DNA of 64,000 nt from an uncultured Rhodospirillaceae bacterium (GTDB lineage: Bacteria; Pseudomonadota; Alphaproteobacteria; Azospirillales; Azospirillaceae): NCBI GenBank assembly GCA_937927415.1, contig CALBDS010000004.1, forward strand, positions 186,001-250,000. The letters run 5' to 3'. Below are positions 8,066-16,641 of this stretch, one piece after another; positions within the stretch are counted from its first letter, which is position 1; the number at the start of each line of letters is the position of its first letter. The notes beneath the pieces were generated by a model. That model did no database searches. It worked only from the letters and a program-made list of their open reading frames with translations, and was not told the origin of the DNA. Position numbers and translations under genes: made by a program.

Positions 8066-8905
8066 CTACACCCACCCGGCGGCGCGGACCGCCGGGGCGT
8101 GGGTGCGGCTGACCGGCACCTTCATGCCGTTGTGCAGGACCAGGGTCAGCTTGCCGTCCGCGCGCCGCTCCACCCCCGTCACCGCGTCCCGCGCCACCCA
8201 GAAGGAGCGGTGGACCTGCAGGCCGGGGTATCCGTCCAGTTCCGCCACCGCATCGCGCAGCCGCAGCAGGATCAGGTCGCTGCCGGTCCGGGTGTGGATG
8301 CGCAGGTAATGATCCTCCATCTCCAGCGCCAGCAGGGCGGTTCCCAGCCGTTCGGGAATGCGGGCCATGAACCGCGGCGTTCCTGTTTGCACCGGGGATG
8401 GCGGCAGGGGCGGTGACGGGGTGGGGGAGAGATAGCCGCGGCTGACCAGTTCGGCGCGCAACGGCAACACCGTCACCGCCACGGTGACCGCCAGACAATA
8501 GACGTACAGCCCGGCGATTCCGCTGCTGATCGCATAACCGGCCCGGCCCAGCCGGTATTCCACCACCGCCACCGCCCCGGTGATGATCCCGTTGACCAGC
8601 AGGGTGACCGGCACCACCACCACCGGCCACGGCACGGAGCGCCCGGTGTGGGCGGCAACGCGGGTGGCGACGATGACGCCCACCGCCGCCGTCCCCTGAT
8701 AGGCCAGGAATCCGAACAGCATCAACCCGCCCCAATAGGCCAGCCGCTGCCCCAGCGTCAGGTCGTGAAAGGTGCCGAAGGGGCCGAGAACCGCCAGAAT
8801 CACCGGACTGGCCGCCATCACCGGCAGGTGGCGGGTCAGCCACAGGCGTGGGCGGAAAAACGGCGGGTCGGGCTGTGGCGGGGCGGCCGTCACCGCTTCA
8901 CGCAT
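8066..8905 (-). CDS. membrane-bound LytTR-domain transcriptional regulator
   Basis: About 279 residues. The N-terminal half has four hydrophobic segments (around VMAASPVILAVLGPFG, GGLMLFGFLAYQGTAAVGVIVA, WPVVVVPVTLLVNGIITGAV and GLYVYCLAVTVAVTVLPL). The C-terminal half is a LytTR DNA-binding domain: LLALEMEDHYLRIHTRTGSDLILLRLRDAVAEL, then GLQVHRSFWVARDAVTGV and the KLTLVLHNGMKVPVSRTH end. Such membrane LytTR proteins regulate transcription directly in response to an unknown envelope or membrane cue. The start could be the ATG at 8905 (chosen, with GGGG about 12 nt upstream) or the one at 8917. It is divergent from the DUF2141/carotenoid oxygenase pair, a possible target. Confidence 0.87.
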   Translation of the reverse strand: MREAVTAAPPQPDPPFFRPRLWLTRHLPVMAASPVILAVLGPFGTFHDLTLGQRLAYWGGLMLFGFLAYQGTAAVGVIVATRVAAHTGRSVPWPVVVVPVTLLVNGIITGAVAVVEYRLGRAGYAISSGIAGLYVYCLAVTVAVTVLPLRAELVSRGYLSPTPSPPLPPSPVQTGTPRFMARIPERLGTALLALEMEDHYLRIHTRTGSDLILLRLRDAVAELDGYPGLQVHRSFWVARDAVTGVERRADGKLTLVLHNGMKVPVSRTHAPAVRAAGWV

Positions 8906-9028
8906 CGTCAACGGCATCCCCCTGCGTTTGGCGAAGGAACGGCGGCGGTGCGCGCAACCGCCGTGGCGGCGTCCGCACGCCTTGCGGCATCAGCGGTGGC
9001 GTCGTTCATCAAGCGGGAGCCTGCTGCC

Positions 9029-9454
9029 ATGATCCGTTTCCTGTTGCCGTCCTTTTCCCTGCTGGCGTTGCTGGCCGCCACCCCGGCGGGTGCGGGAGAG
9101 CTTCGCGCAACCATCGCCAACGTCAAGCCCCAAGGGGGCACGGTGATGGTCGGCCTGTACGCCTCCCCCGACACGTACACCCGCGAGGAGCGTACGGCGG
9201 GCCAGCAGCTTTCCCCCACGGGCCGTACGCTCACCGCCGTGTTCACCGGCCTGCCGCCGGGGCGCTACGCCGTTGCCGTGTACCAGGATGCGGACGGCGA
9301 CGGGCGGCTGTCCACCAATCTCCTCGGGGTGCCGTCCGAACCCTATGGTTTCAGCAACGACGCCGACGCCACGGTCGGCAAGCCGGGGTTCGATGCGGTG
9401 GCCGTCACCGTCGGCGACGGCACCACCGACATCACCATCACCCTGACGCCGTAA
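9029..9454 (+). CDS. secreted DUF2141 domain protein
   Basis: A 141-residue exported protein with a clear signal peptide (FLLPSFSLLALLAATPAGAGE). The mature domain (LRATIANVKPQGGTVMVGLYASPD...TLTAVFTGLPPGRYAVAVYQDADGDGRLSTNLLGVPSEPYGFSNDA) matches the DUF2141 pattern, including the D-x-D-G-D-G/L loop and the PxEPYGFSNDA segment. The fold is an immunoglobulin-like beta sandwich of unknown biochemical role. It starts behind GGGAG. The carotenoid oxygenase gene begins 12 bp after its stop, so the two form an operon. In other bacteria DUF2141 proteins often accompany carotenoid genes, which fits this pairing. Confidence 0.9.
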   Translation: MIRFLLPSFSLLALLAATPAGAGELRATIANVKPQGGTVMVGLYASPDTYTREERTAGQQLSPTGRTLTAVFTGLPPGRYAVAVYQDADGDGRLSTNLLGVPSEPYGFSNDADATVGKPGFDAVAVTVGDGTTDITITLTP

Positions 9455-9466
9455 GGAGGGCCGGTC

Positions 9467-11002
9467 ATGACCACAATGTCGTGTGACCGCCGCGCCCTGC
9501 TGTGCGCGGCCGGCGGGGCGGCCCTGCTGGCCGGGCTTCCCCTGGGGCCGCTGCTGGCCGCGGACGGGGGCGATGACTGGGCCGCCGCCTTCGACGCCGC
9601 TCTGGCCCGTGATCCCTCTCTGGTGGGGTGGGCGGGGCACGGGGTGGAACGGGACGTGCCCACGGTTGCCGTCTCCGGGGTCTGGCCCGCGGACCTGCGC
9701 GGGGCCTTCTACCGCAACGGGCCGGGCAGCCAGACGGTGGGCGGGCGCCGCTACCGCCATTGGTTCGACGGCGACGGGCTGGTACACCGCTGGGGAATCG
9801 GCGATGGGCGGGTGTCTTACCGCGCCCGCTACGTCGCCACCCGCAAGCGGACGGCCGAAGCCGCCGCCGGGCGGCCGCTGGTGGGCGCCTTCGGCACCCG
9901 CTGGGCCGATGTGGCCTCCGCCCCGCCCGACGCCATGAACCCGGCCAACATCTCCGTCCTGCCCCTGGCGGGAAAACTGCTGGCGCTGTGGGAGGTGGGG
10001 TCGGCCTATGACCTCGATCCCGACACCCTGGCCACGGCGGGGGAACGGGTGTGGCGGCGGGATCTGGCCGGCATGCCCTTTTCCGCCCACCCGAAAACCG
10101 ACCCGGACGGGACGGTGTGGAATTTCGGTGTCGATTACCCCAACGGGCGGATGGTCGTGTGGCAGGTGGGGGCCGACGGGGCCGTGCGCCGGTGCGGCGC
10201 AATCGCCGAACGCCATCCGGGCATGCTGCACGACATGGCGGTAACCGGGCGGCACATCCTGTTCCTGCTGGCCCCCTACACCATCGACCCGGACCGCTGG
10301 GGTGCTGCGGCCTTTCTCGACACCCACCGCTGGCATCCCGATGCGCCCTTGCGGGCGGTGGCGGTGGACAAGGACACGCTGGCGGTGGTGCGGCGGTGGG
10401 AACTGCCCGCCGGCTTCGGCTTCCACTTCGGCAATGCGTGGGAGGAGGCGGACGGCACCATCCGCTGCGATTTCTGCCTCGCCCCCGACGCCGGGCTGGT
10501 GGACCGCACGCTGCGGCTGGTGATGCGGGGGGAACGGGCGGAGTCGGCCCCGCCGCGCAGCACCCTCATCACTCTTTATCCCGACGGGCGGACGGCGGTG
10601 GAGCCGCTGAGCGCCGGTCTGGCGGAATTCCCCCGTGTCGATCCGCGGGTGGTGGGGCGGCGCAACCGCGCGCTTTTCCATCTGGAGCGGCGTTCCGACG
10701 GCACCGGCCCGTGGCTGGGGTCGGTGGTGCGGCGGGACATGGAGACGGGGGCGGTGGAGCGTTTCGACCATCCCCCCGGCATCATCGCCGAGGAAATGAC
10801 CGTCATCCCCCGCCCCGGCAGTGGGGGCGAGGGCGACGGCTGGCTGCTGGGGACGGTGCTGGCGGTGGGGGAGACGGCGGACCGCTCCCGCACCGGCCTG
10901 CTGCTGTTCGACGCCGCCCATGTGTCCGCCGGCCCGGTGGCGGAGGCGTGGCTCGACACGCCCCTGCCGCTGGGCTTTCACGGGGCCTTCGCCCCCGTTT
11001 AG
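9467..11002 (+). CDS. carotenoid oxygenase (RPE65/CCD family) with Tat-like signal
   Basis: A 511-residue member of the non-haem iron carotenoid cleavage dioxygenase family, which splits carotenoid double bonds into apocarotenals. All four iron-ligand histidines are visible at spacings expected for the seven-bladed propeller: SAHPKTD (His208), MLHDMA (His255), FHFGNAW (His320) and GFHGAF (His505). Conserved GAFYRNGPG and HWFDGDGLVHR motifs are also present. The N-terminus (CDRRALLCAAGGAALLAGLPLGPLLA) looks like a twin-arginine signal, so the enzyme is probably folded in the cytoplasm and exported. It is coupled to the secreted DUF2141 gene upstream. The substrate is unknown, and no carotenoid biosynthesis genes occur in the window. 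Confidence 0.92.
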   Translation: MTTMSCDRRALLCAAGGAALLAGLPLGPLLAADGGDDWAAAFDAALARDPSLVGWAGHGVERDVPTVAVSGVWPADLRGAFYRNGPGSQTVGGRRYRHWFDGDGLVHRWGIGDGRVSYRARYVATRKRTAEAAAGRPLVGAFGTRWADVASAPPDAMNPANISVLPLAGKLLALWEVGSAYDLDPDTLATAGERVWRRDLAGMPFSAHPKTDPDGTVWNFGVDYPNGRMVVWQVGADGAVRRCGAIAERHPGMLHDMAVTGRHILFLLAPYTIDPDRWGAAAFLDTHRWHPDAPLRAVAVDKDTLAVVRRWELPAGFGFHFGNAWEEADGTIRCDFCLAPDAGLVDRTLRLVMRGERAESAPPRSTLITLYPDGRTAVEPLSAGLAEFPRVDPRVVGRRNRALFHLERRSDGTGPWLGSVVRRDMETGAVERFDHPPGIIAEEMTVIPRPGSGGEGDGWLLGTVLAVGETADRSRTGLLLFDAAHVSAGPVAEAWLDTPLPLGFHGAFAPV

Positions 11003-11031
11003 AGCGGTAGGCCTCACATCTGAGGGCGGGT

Positions 11032-11057
11032 GTAAAGCCTGATCTGTCAGGCTTTAC
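11032..11057. terminator. hairpin between convergent carotenoid oxygenase and CNB-domain genes
   Basis: An 11-bp perfect stem (GTAAAGCCTGA / TCAGGCTTTAC) with a TCTG loop between two convergent genes. It is followed by GCTGGATGAT, a short sequence that also resembles the one after the bluB palindrome (GTTGGATGAT). It is probably a bidirectional transcript end. Confidence 0.6.
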
Positions 11058-11068
11058 GCTGGATGATA

Positions 11069-11437
11069 TCAGTCCATCTCCGCCGCCATGGAGCGCATGT
11101 TGCGGACCAGGATGCGCAGCAACGCGCGGATGAAGGGATCGGCGCTTTTGAGCTTTTCCTCCAGCACCGCGCGGGGGATCAGCAGGCAGACGGTGCGGGT
11201 ACCGGCGATGGCGTCGGCCATCCGCGGTTCCCCGTCGATCACCGCCATTTCCCCGAACACCCCGCCGGAACCGATGGAGTTCAGCTTGCGCCGATGGGCA
11301 CCCTTCCCCCGGTAGATGTCCACCCGCCCCGACTGGACCAGATAGACGAAGGCCGCCCGGTCCCCTTCGAGAAAGATCGGCTGCCCCGTCTCGAAGGTCT
11401 GGGCCGGGCATTGCTTGGGATCGAAGGGCAGCGGCAT
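11069..11437 (-). CDS. cyclic nucleotide-binding (CNB) domain protein
   Basis: A 122-residue stand-alone CNB domain: TFETGQPIFLEGDRAAFVYLVQSGRVDIYRG, then GGVFGEMAVIDGEPRMADAIAGTRTVCLLIPRAVLEEKL. The phosphate-binding cassette reads FGEMAVIDGEPRMADA. Position for position it resembles the Crp/PKA cassette (FGE...L...R.A.). There is no DNA-binding helix-turn-helix, so it is not a Crp-type regulator by itself. Its ATG overlaps the stop of the penicillin-binding protein gene by one base (TGATG), which implies coupled translation. It may sense a cyclic nucleotide or serve as a partner in cell-wall synthesis; that link is inference. Confidence 0.85.
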   Translation of the reverse strand: MPLPFDPKQCPAQTFETGQPIFLEGDRAAFVYLVQSGRVDIYRGKGAHRRKLNSIGSGGVFGEMAVIDGEPRMADAIAGTRTVCLLIPRAVLEEKLKSADPFIRALLRILVRNMRSMAAEMD

Positions 11438-13683
11438 CAGCGGGTGTGGTCCGGGATATCGTTGCGAAAGCCGGAGGCTGCCCCCGGCGGCGGTGCGGGT
11501 GCGGTGAACAGCCGGTCGATCAGCCCGCCGATGCCCGACGGCGCATCGGCGCGGACCACCGGAGCCGCCCCACGGCCCGCCGGAGCGGACGCCGGAACCG
11601 CCGGCAGCGACGCGGTGTAGGCGGCGGGCAGCGGCTGACCGTCCAGCCCCGGCAGCGGGCGCGGCGGCAGCCCCTTGTGGGCGTCGGTCATGAAGCCCTG
11701 CCACAGCTTGGCCGGCAGGGTGCCGCCGGTGATCTTCTTCATTTCGCGGTTGTTGTCGTTACCCATCCACACCCCGGCCACCAGATCGGCGGTGAAGCCG
11801 ACGAACCAGGCGTCGTGATAGTCCTGGGTGGTGCCGGTCTTGGCGGCGACCGGGCGGTCCAGCCGGGCGGACCGGCCGGTGCCGAATTCCACCACCCCGG
11901 CCATCATGCGGGTCAGTTGCGCCACCAGCGCCGGGTCGGCCGCCGGGCCGCCGCCGCTGCCCTGGCGGCGGTACAGCACCCGCCCGTTGCGGTCGGTGAT
12001 TTCGGTGATGGCATAGGCCCACACGGGAACCCCGCGGTTGGCGATGCCGGCGTAAGCGCCGGTCAACTCCAGCAGCGACACTTCGCTGGTGCCCAGCGCC
12101 AGCGACAGATCCTTGGTCATGGGCGAGGTGATGCCCATCAGCCCGGCCACGCGGCGGATATGATCGGTGCCCACCCGTTCGGCCAGCCGCACGGTGGCGG
12201 TGTTGGACGAATGAGCCAGCGCCTGGGCCATGGTGATGGTGCCGCGGTATTTGCCGTCGTAGTTGCCGGGACTCCAATTGCCCACGCGCACGGGCGAATC
12301 ATCCACCGGGCTGTCGGGGGACAGGCCCGCTTCCAGTGCCGCCAGATAGACGAAGGGCTTGAAGGACGAACCGGGCTGGCGCCGGGCCTGGGTGGCGCGG
12401 TTGAATTCGCTGGCGTCGTAATCGCGCCCGCCCACCAGGGCGCGGATGGCCCCGTCGGCGGTCATGGCCACCAGGGCCGCCTGCCCCACGTTGGCGGCGG
12501 GGCCGGGGCCGGTGAGGATTTCCGCCACCCGCTGTTCGGCGGCCCGCTGCATGGACAGATTGAGCGTGGTCTTCACCACCACGTCGCCATGGCCGGAGCC
12601 GATGAATTCCGGCACCAGATCGGTCACCCAGTCGGCGAAATAGCGCCCGTCGCCCATGCCCTTGCGCGGGGACACCAGGGGCGCGCCCAGCGCCGCCTGC
12701 CGCTGGTCGGCGGTGATGACCCCGGCATCCTCCATGGCCGCCAGCACCACGCGGGCGCGCTCCGCCGCCTCGTTGGGGTTGGAGGTGGGGGAATAGCGCG
12801 ACGGCGCCTTCAAAAGCCCGGCGAGGATGGCGGCTTCGCGCAGGTCCACCTGGGTGGCGGGCTTGCCGAAATAGGTCCGCGCCGCCGCGTCCATGCCGAA
12901 GGTCCCGGCTCCCAGATAGACGCGGTTGAGGTAGGCGGCGAGGATCTCGTCCTTGGTGAAGCGGTGCTCCAGCCACAAGGCCAGCAGAGCTTCCTGGATC
13001 TTGCGCTTCAGCGTGCGTTCGGGCGACAGGAACAGGTTCTTCGCCAGCTGCTGGGTGATGGTGGAGCCGCCCTGCACCGACCGCCCGCTGCGCCAGTTGA
13101 CATAGATGGCGCGGGCCAGACCGATGGGATCGACACCGAAATGGTAATAGAAGCGCCGGTCCTCGGTCGCCAGCACGGCGTTGATGAGGTGCGGCGGCAG
13201 GTCGGCGACGCTGTGCACCGTGCCGTGCAGGTCGCCGAAGCGGGCGAACTCCGCCCCGTCGGCGGCCAGCACCACCACCGCCGGGCGCCGCTCGTACTGG
13301 GCCACCTGGCCGATGTCGGGCAGGTCATAGGCGAAATAGGCCAAAACCGCGCCCACGCCGATTCCGGCCCAGATGCCGGCCACCAGCACCCCCTGGACCA
13401 ACCGGCCCAGCAGGCTGCGCGTGCGCCGCCGGGGGGCCGGCGGCGGCTTGGGCCGTTCGGGCTTGCGCGCGGCCCGGCGGGGGGGTGGCGGGGGCGGGGG
13501 CGGTGGGGGCAGCGGCGGCGAATCGTCGTACGGCTCGGGCGGTGCCGCGGCTTTGCGCGTGGGAGATGCCTTTTTCCCGCTCCCCAGAACGGGCAGTGGG
13601 AAGCCGCCCCCGGACGGGCGCCGCCGTTCGGGCCGATGGGGCCGCGGCCCCGGAAACAGGTCGGACGGTCGGTCGGACGTCAC
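11437..13683 (-). CDS. bifunctional penicillin-binding protein, PBP1A family (transglycosylase/transpeptidase)
   Basis: About 748 residues. A long cytoplasmic Pro-rich tail with a run of ten or more prolines precedes a single membrane anchor (QGVLVAGIWAGIGVGAVLAYFAY). The GT51 glycosyltransferase domain follows, with ATEDRRFYYHFGVDPIGLAR and GGSTITQQLAKNLFL. The transpeptidase domain has all three motifs: SSFKPF (active Ser), SSN in HSSNTATVRL, and KTGTTQDYHDAWFVG. It polymerises and cross-links peptidoglycan in the periplasm. I start at the GTG at 13683 (behind GAGCGAGG) rather than a GTG 12 codons upstream. The proline-rich tail is unusually long. The downstream CNB-domain gene overlaps its stop codon. 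Confidence 0.93.
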   Translation of the reverse strand: MTSDRPSDLFPGPRPHRPERRRPSGGGFPLPVLGSGKKASPTRKAAAPPEPYDDSPPLPPPPPPPPPPRRAARKPERPKPPPAPRRRTRSLLGRLVQGVLVAGIWAGIGVGAVLAYFAYDLPDIGQVAQYERRPAVVVLAADGAEFARFGDLHGTVHSVADLPPHLINAVLATEDRRFYYHFGVDPIGLARAIYVNWRSGRSVQGGSTITQQLAKNLFLSPERTLKRKIQEALLALWLEHRFTKDEILAAYLNRVYLGAGTFGMDAAARTYFGKPATQVDLREAAILAGLLKAPSRYSPTSNPNEAAERARVVLAAMEDAGVITADQRQAALGAPLVSPRKGMGDGRYFADWVTDLVPEFIGSGHGDVVVKTTLNLSMQRAAEQRVAEILTGPGPAANVGQAALVAMTADGAIRALVGGRDYDASEFNRATQARRQPGSSFKPFVYLAALEAGLSPDSPVDDSPVRVGNWSPGNYDGKYRGTITMAQALAHSSNTATVRLAERVGTDHIRRVAGLMGITSPMTKDLSLALGTSEVSLLELTGAYAGIANRGVPVWAYAITEITDRNGRVLYRRQGSGGGPAADPALVAQLTRMMAGVVEFGTGRSARLDRPVAAKTGTTQDYHDAWFVGFTADLVAGVWMGNDNNREMKKITGGTLPAKLWQGFMTDAHKGLPPRPLPGLDGQPLPAAYTASLPAVPASAPAGRGAAPVVRADAPSGIGGLIDRLFTAPAPPPGAASGFRNDIPDHTR

Positions 13684-13823
13684 GGCATCCTCGCTCAGCC
13701 TTTCCACGCACAAGCCCACGCTTGCCCACAGGGCTACGCCGGGAAGGTGGCGTTACCATGGCGAGTTTTTGGTTACCAGTCCGTTAGCGCCGCCTCCCAG
13801 ACAACGAACGCGGACTTCATCTT

Positions 13824-13997
13824 CCCTCTCCCCGCCGGGGAGAGGGGCTGGGTGAGGGCCGGATTTCGCGCCGTAGGCCCGAAATCCGTTGCGAAGCAAC
13901 TCCAAACCGCATGCTTGGAGAGCCTGACGGCTCGATTTTCGAGCTTCGCGCGAAAATCGGCCCTCACCCCGGCCCTCTCCCGGGGCGGGAGAGGGGG
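13824..13997. repeat. dispersed palindromic intergenic repeat, copy B (about 174 bp)
   Basis: Copy B of the repeat, nearly collinear with copy A over its whole length, with the same outer hairpins and internal stems. The divergent part is the short stretch after GCGAAGCAAC. It lies between the upstream end of the penicillin-binding protein gene and the stop codon of pspF, ending 12 bp before the latter. Confidence 0.9.
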
Positions 13998-14009
13998 AAT
14001 TGCCCTGGT

Positions 14010-15056
<1,047 letters not shown>

Positions 15057-15074
15057 GTGGTTTTCCGCGATTGA

Positions 15075-15112
15075 TGTGGTGAAAAGCGCGAAGCCATTGT
15101 GGTGAAAAACGC
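15075..15112. promoter_or_regulatory. tandem 15-bp direct repeat, candidate PspF enhancer sites
   Basis: TGTGGTGAAAAGCGC (15075-15089) recurs as TGTGGTGAAAAACGC (15098-15112). Fourteen of 15 bases are identical and the sites are offset by 23 bp, about two helical turns. They lie 77-113 bp upstream of the sigma-54 promoter and abut the pspF start. That is where PspF upstream activating sequences are expected. Confidence 0.6.
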
Positions 15113-15187
15113 TAACACTACCAGAGCCGGATGGTCAACCGGCAAAAAACTCCAATTATGCCAATGAATTAATGGCAAGGCCGGTTC

Positions 15188-15203
15188 TGGCACGCCACCT
15201 GCA
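15188..15203 (+). promoter_or_regulatory. sigma-54 (-24/-12) promoter of the psp operon
   Basis: TGGCACGCCACCTGCA matches the sigma-54 consensus TGGCACG-N4-TTGCW at all but one conserved base, with GG and GC exactly 10 bp apart. It lies 28 bp upstream of the 48-aa ORF start and is divergent from pspF. Confidence 0.88.
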
Positions 15204-15230
15204 ATTCCCGTCGGCAAAACGGAGGAGAGC

Positions 15231-15377
15231 ATGAACACCAACGCTTACCGCCCCTACGCCACCGCCCCCGGCTGGTCCGGCACCGCCGCCCGGCTGCGGG
15301 CCTATCTGGTCACCCGGCCCAAGGAAAGCTGGCTGTTCTTCCTGGCCGGGGCGCTGGTCGGCGCCATCCTGGGCTGA
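15231..15377 (+). CDS. 48-aa small membrane protein, first gene of the psp operon
   Basis: A 48-codon ORF begins with ATG right behind GGAGGAGAGC and starts MNTNAYRPYATAPG. A basic amphipathic middle (ARLRAYLVTRPKESW) leads to one C-terminal hydrophobic helix rich in Gly/Ala (LFFLAGALVGAILG). It is placed between the sigma-54 promoter and pspA, 40 bp before pspA, so it should be the first translated product of the phage shock transcript. It does not look like E. coli PspD or PspE. The strong ribosome-binding site and codon bias argue that it is translated. Function is unknown; a membrane-stress sensor or PspA/PspB partner is speculation. Confidence 0.72.
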   Translation: MNTNAYRPYATAPGWSGTAARLRAYLVTRPKESWLFFLAGALVGAILG

Positions 15378-15417
15378 TCCACCCGTTTCCCGACACCATC
15401 ACACCGACGGACCCGAC

Positions 15418-16089
15418 ATGAGCATCTTTTCCCGTCTGACCGACATCATCCAGTCCAACCTGAACGCGTTGCTGGATCGGGCCGAAGAGCCTGAGAAGAT
15501 GATCCGCCTCATCATCCAGGAGATGGAGGACACGCTGGTGGAGGTCCGCTCCTCCACCGTCAAGATCATCGCCGAGAAGAAGGAGATCGAACGCCGCACC
15601 GCCGATTTCCGCCGCGAGGCCGAGGAGTGGGAGCGCAAGGCGGAAATCGCCCTGACCCGCGACCGCGAGGATCTGGCCAAGGGCGCCCTGCTGGCGAAGG
15701 CCCGAGCCGCTGAACAGGCCGACGCGCTGGCCCAGCAACTGACCCAGGTGGACGAGTCGCTGGCCAAGGCCAACGACGACATCGCCCGGCTGCAGGCCAA
15801 GCTGGCCGACGCCAAGACCCGCGAACAGGCGCTGGTGGCCCGCCAGCAGACCGCCGTCAACCGGGTCAAGGTGCGCGAGAAGCTGCACGACCAGCGGATC
15901 AACGACGCCCTGTCCCGTTTCGAGCAGGTGGAGCGCAATCTGGACGAGGCCGAGGGCCGCGTGGATATCTTCGACGTCGGCCGCAAGAAGACGCTGGCCG
16001 AGGAAATCGCCGAGTTGGAAACCGCCCACAAGCTGGACGAGGATCTGGCCGCCCTCAAGGCCCGCATCGCCGCCCGCAAGGGGGGCTGA
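15418..16089 (+). CDS. pspA: PspA, phage shock protein A (ESCRT-III/Vipp1-like)
   Basis: A 223-residue, almost entirely helical, charged coiled-coil protein. It begins MSIFSRLTDIIQSNLNALLDRAEEPEKMIRLIIQEMEDTL, the amphipathic membrane-binding helix and first coil of PspA. PspA binds stressed inner membranes, forms ESCRT-III-like assemblies that limit proton leakage, and sequesters PspF in the resting state. Length matches the family norm of about 222. It follows the 48-aa ORF in the sigma-54-driven operon and precedes pspB. Confidence 0.97.
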   Translation: MSIFSRLTDIIQSNLNALLDRAEEPEKMIRLIIQEMEDTLVEVRSSTVKIIAEKKEIERRTADFRREAEEWERKAEIALTRDREDLAKGALLAKARAAEQADALAQQLTQVDESLAKANDDIARLQAKLADAKTREQALVARQQTAVNRVKVREKLHDQRINDALSRFEQVERNLDEAEGRVDIFDVGRKKTLAEEIAELETAHKLDEDLAALKARIAARKGG

Positions 16090-16109
16090 AGGCCGCCCGT
16101 CCGCTCGAA

Positions 16110-16140
16110 GCCCCTCCCCTTCTGCACAAGGGGGAGGGGC
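16110..16140. other. intercistronic hairpin between pspA and pspB
   Basis: GCCCCTCCCC (16110-16119) pairs perfectly with GGGGAGGGGC (16131-16140) over an 11-nt loop. No U-tract follows, so it looks more like an RNA-processing or attenuating stem than a full terminator. It could make pspA more abundant than pspB. Confidence 0.5.
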
Positions 16141-16175
16141 CATGAAGACCACCCCCACCAAGGGCTTGCACCGCC

Positions 16176-16403
16176 ATGGGCTTCTTCGCTTTCGTCCTGT
16201 CGATCCTGATCGTCACCATCGTTCTGCCGGTGTGGATCATCGCCCATTACGTCACCAAATGGCGGTCCCAGCGCGGCCTGTCGGCGCAGGACGAGCGGCT
16301 GCTGGCCGAGTTGTGGGACACCGCCACCCGGCTGGAAAACCGCATCCACACGCTGGAACGGATCTTGGACGCCGAGGCGCCCAACTGGCGCACCAAGGCG
16401 TGA
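16176..16403 (+). CDS. pspB: PspB, phage shock envelope stress protein
   Basis: A 75-residue protein with one N-terminal transmembrane helix (FFAFVLSILIVTIVLPVWIIAHYV). A KWRSQRGLSAQDERLLAELW segment follows, then a short leucine-zipper-like coil (TRLENRIHTLERIL). This is the family arrangement of PspB, which together with PspC senses inner-membrane stress and releases PspF from PspA. It lies 86 bp after pspA on the same strand. A dispersed repeat separates it from pspC. Confidence 0.93.
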   Translation: MGFFAFVLSILIVTIVLPVWIIAHYVTKWRSQRGLSAQDERLLAELWDTATRLENRIHTLERILDAEAPNWRTKA

Positions 16404-16437
16404 CCGCCCCCGCGGAACAGCGGACGAGGCCTCATTT

Positions 16438-16591
16438 CCCCTCTCCCCGCCGGGGAGAGGGTCAGGGTGAGGCCCGAAATCCGTTGCGAAGCAACCGCAA
16501 ACCCTCTGTTTCGAGAGCCTGACGGCTCGATTGTCGGGCTGGCGCGCGACAATCGGCCCTCACCCCGACCCTCTCCCGGGGCGGGAGAGGG
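16438..16591. repeat. dispersed palindromic intergenic repeat, copy C (about 154 bp)
   Basis: Copy C of the repeat, sitting inside the psp operon between pspB and pspC. It shares both outer GC-rich hairpins and most of the inner stems. It lacks about 20 bp (the first half of the CGGATTTCG stem region) present in copies A and B, which explains its shorter length. Confidence 0.9.
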
Positions 16592-16641
16592 AGGTTGCCC
16601 TGAACCGCCCAGCCAATTGTTTGACACGAAAGGAGCACGCC

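Noticed and set aside
7906..8112. Short ORFs inside the dispersed repeat copies
   Set aside because: They fall within hairpins, lack ribosome-binding sites, and their translation changes between copies. The repeat is non-coding.
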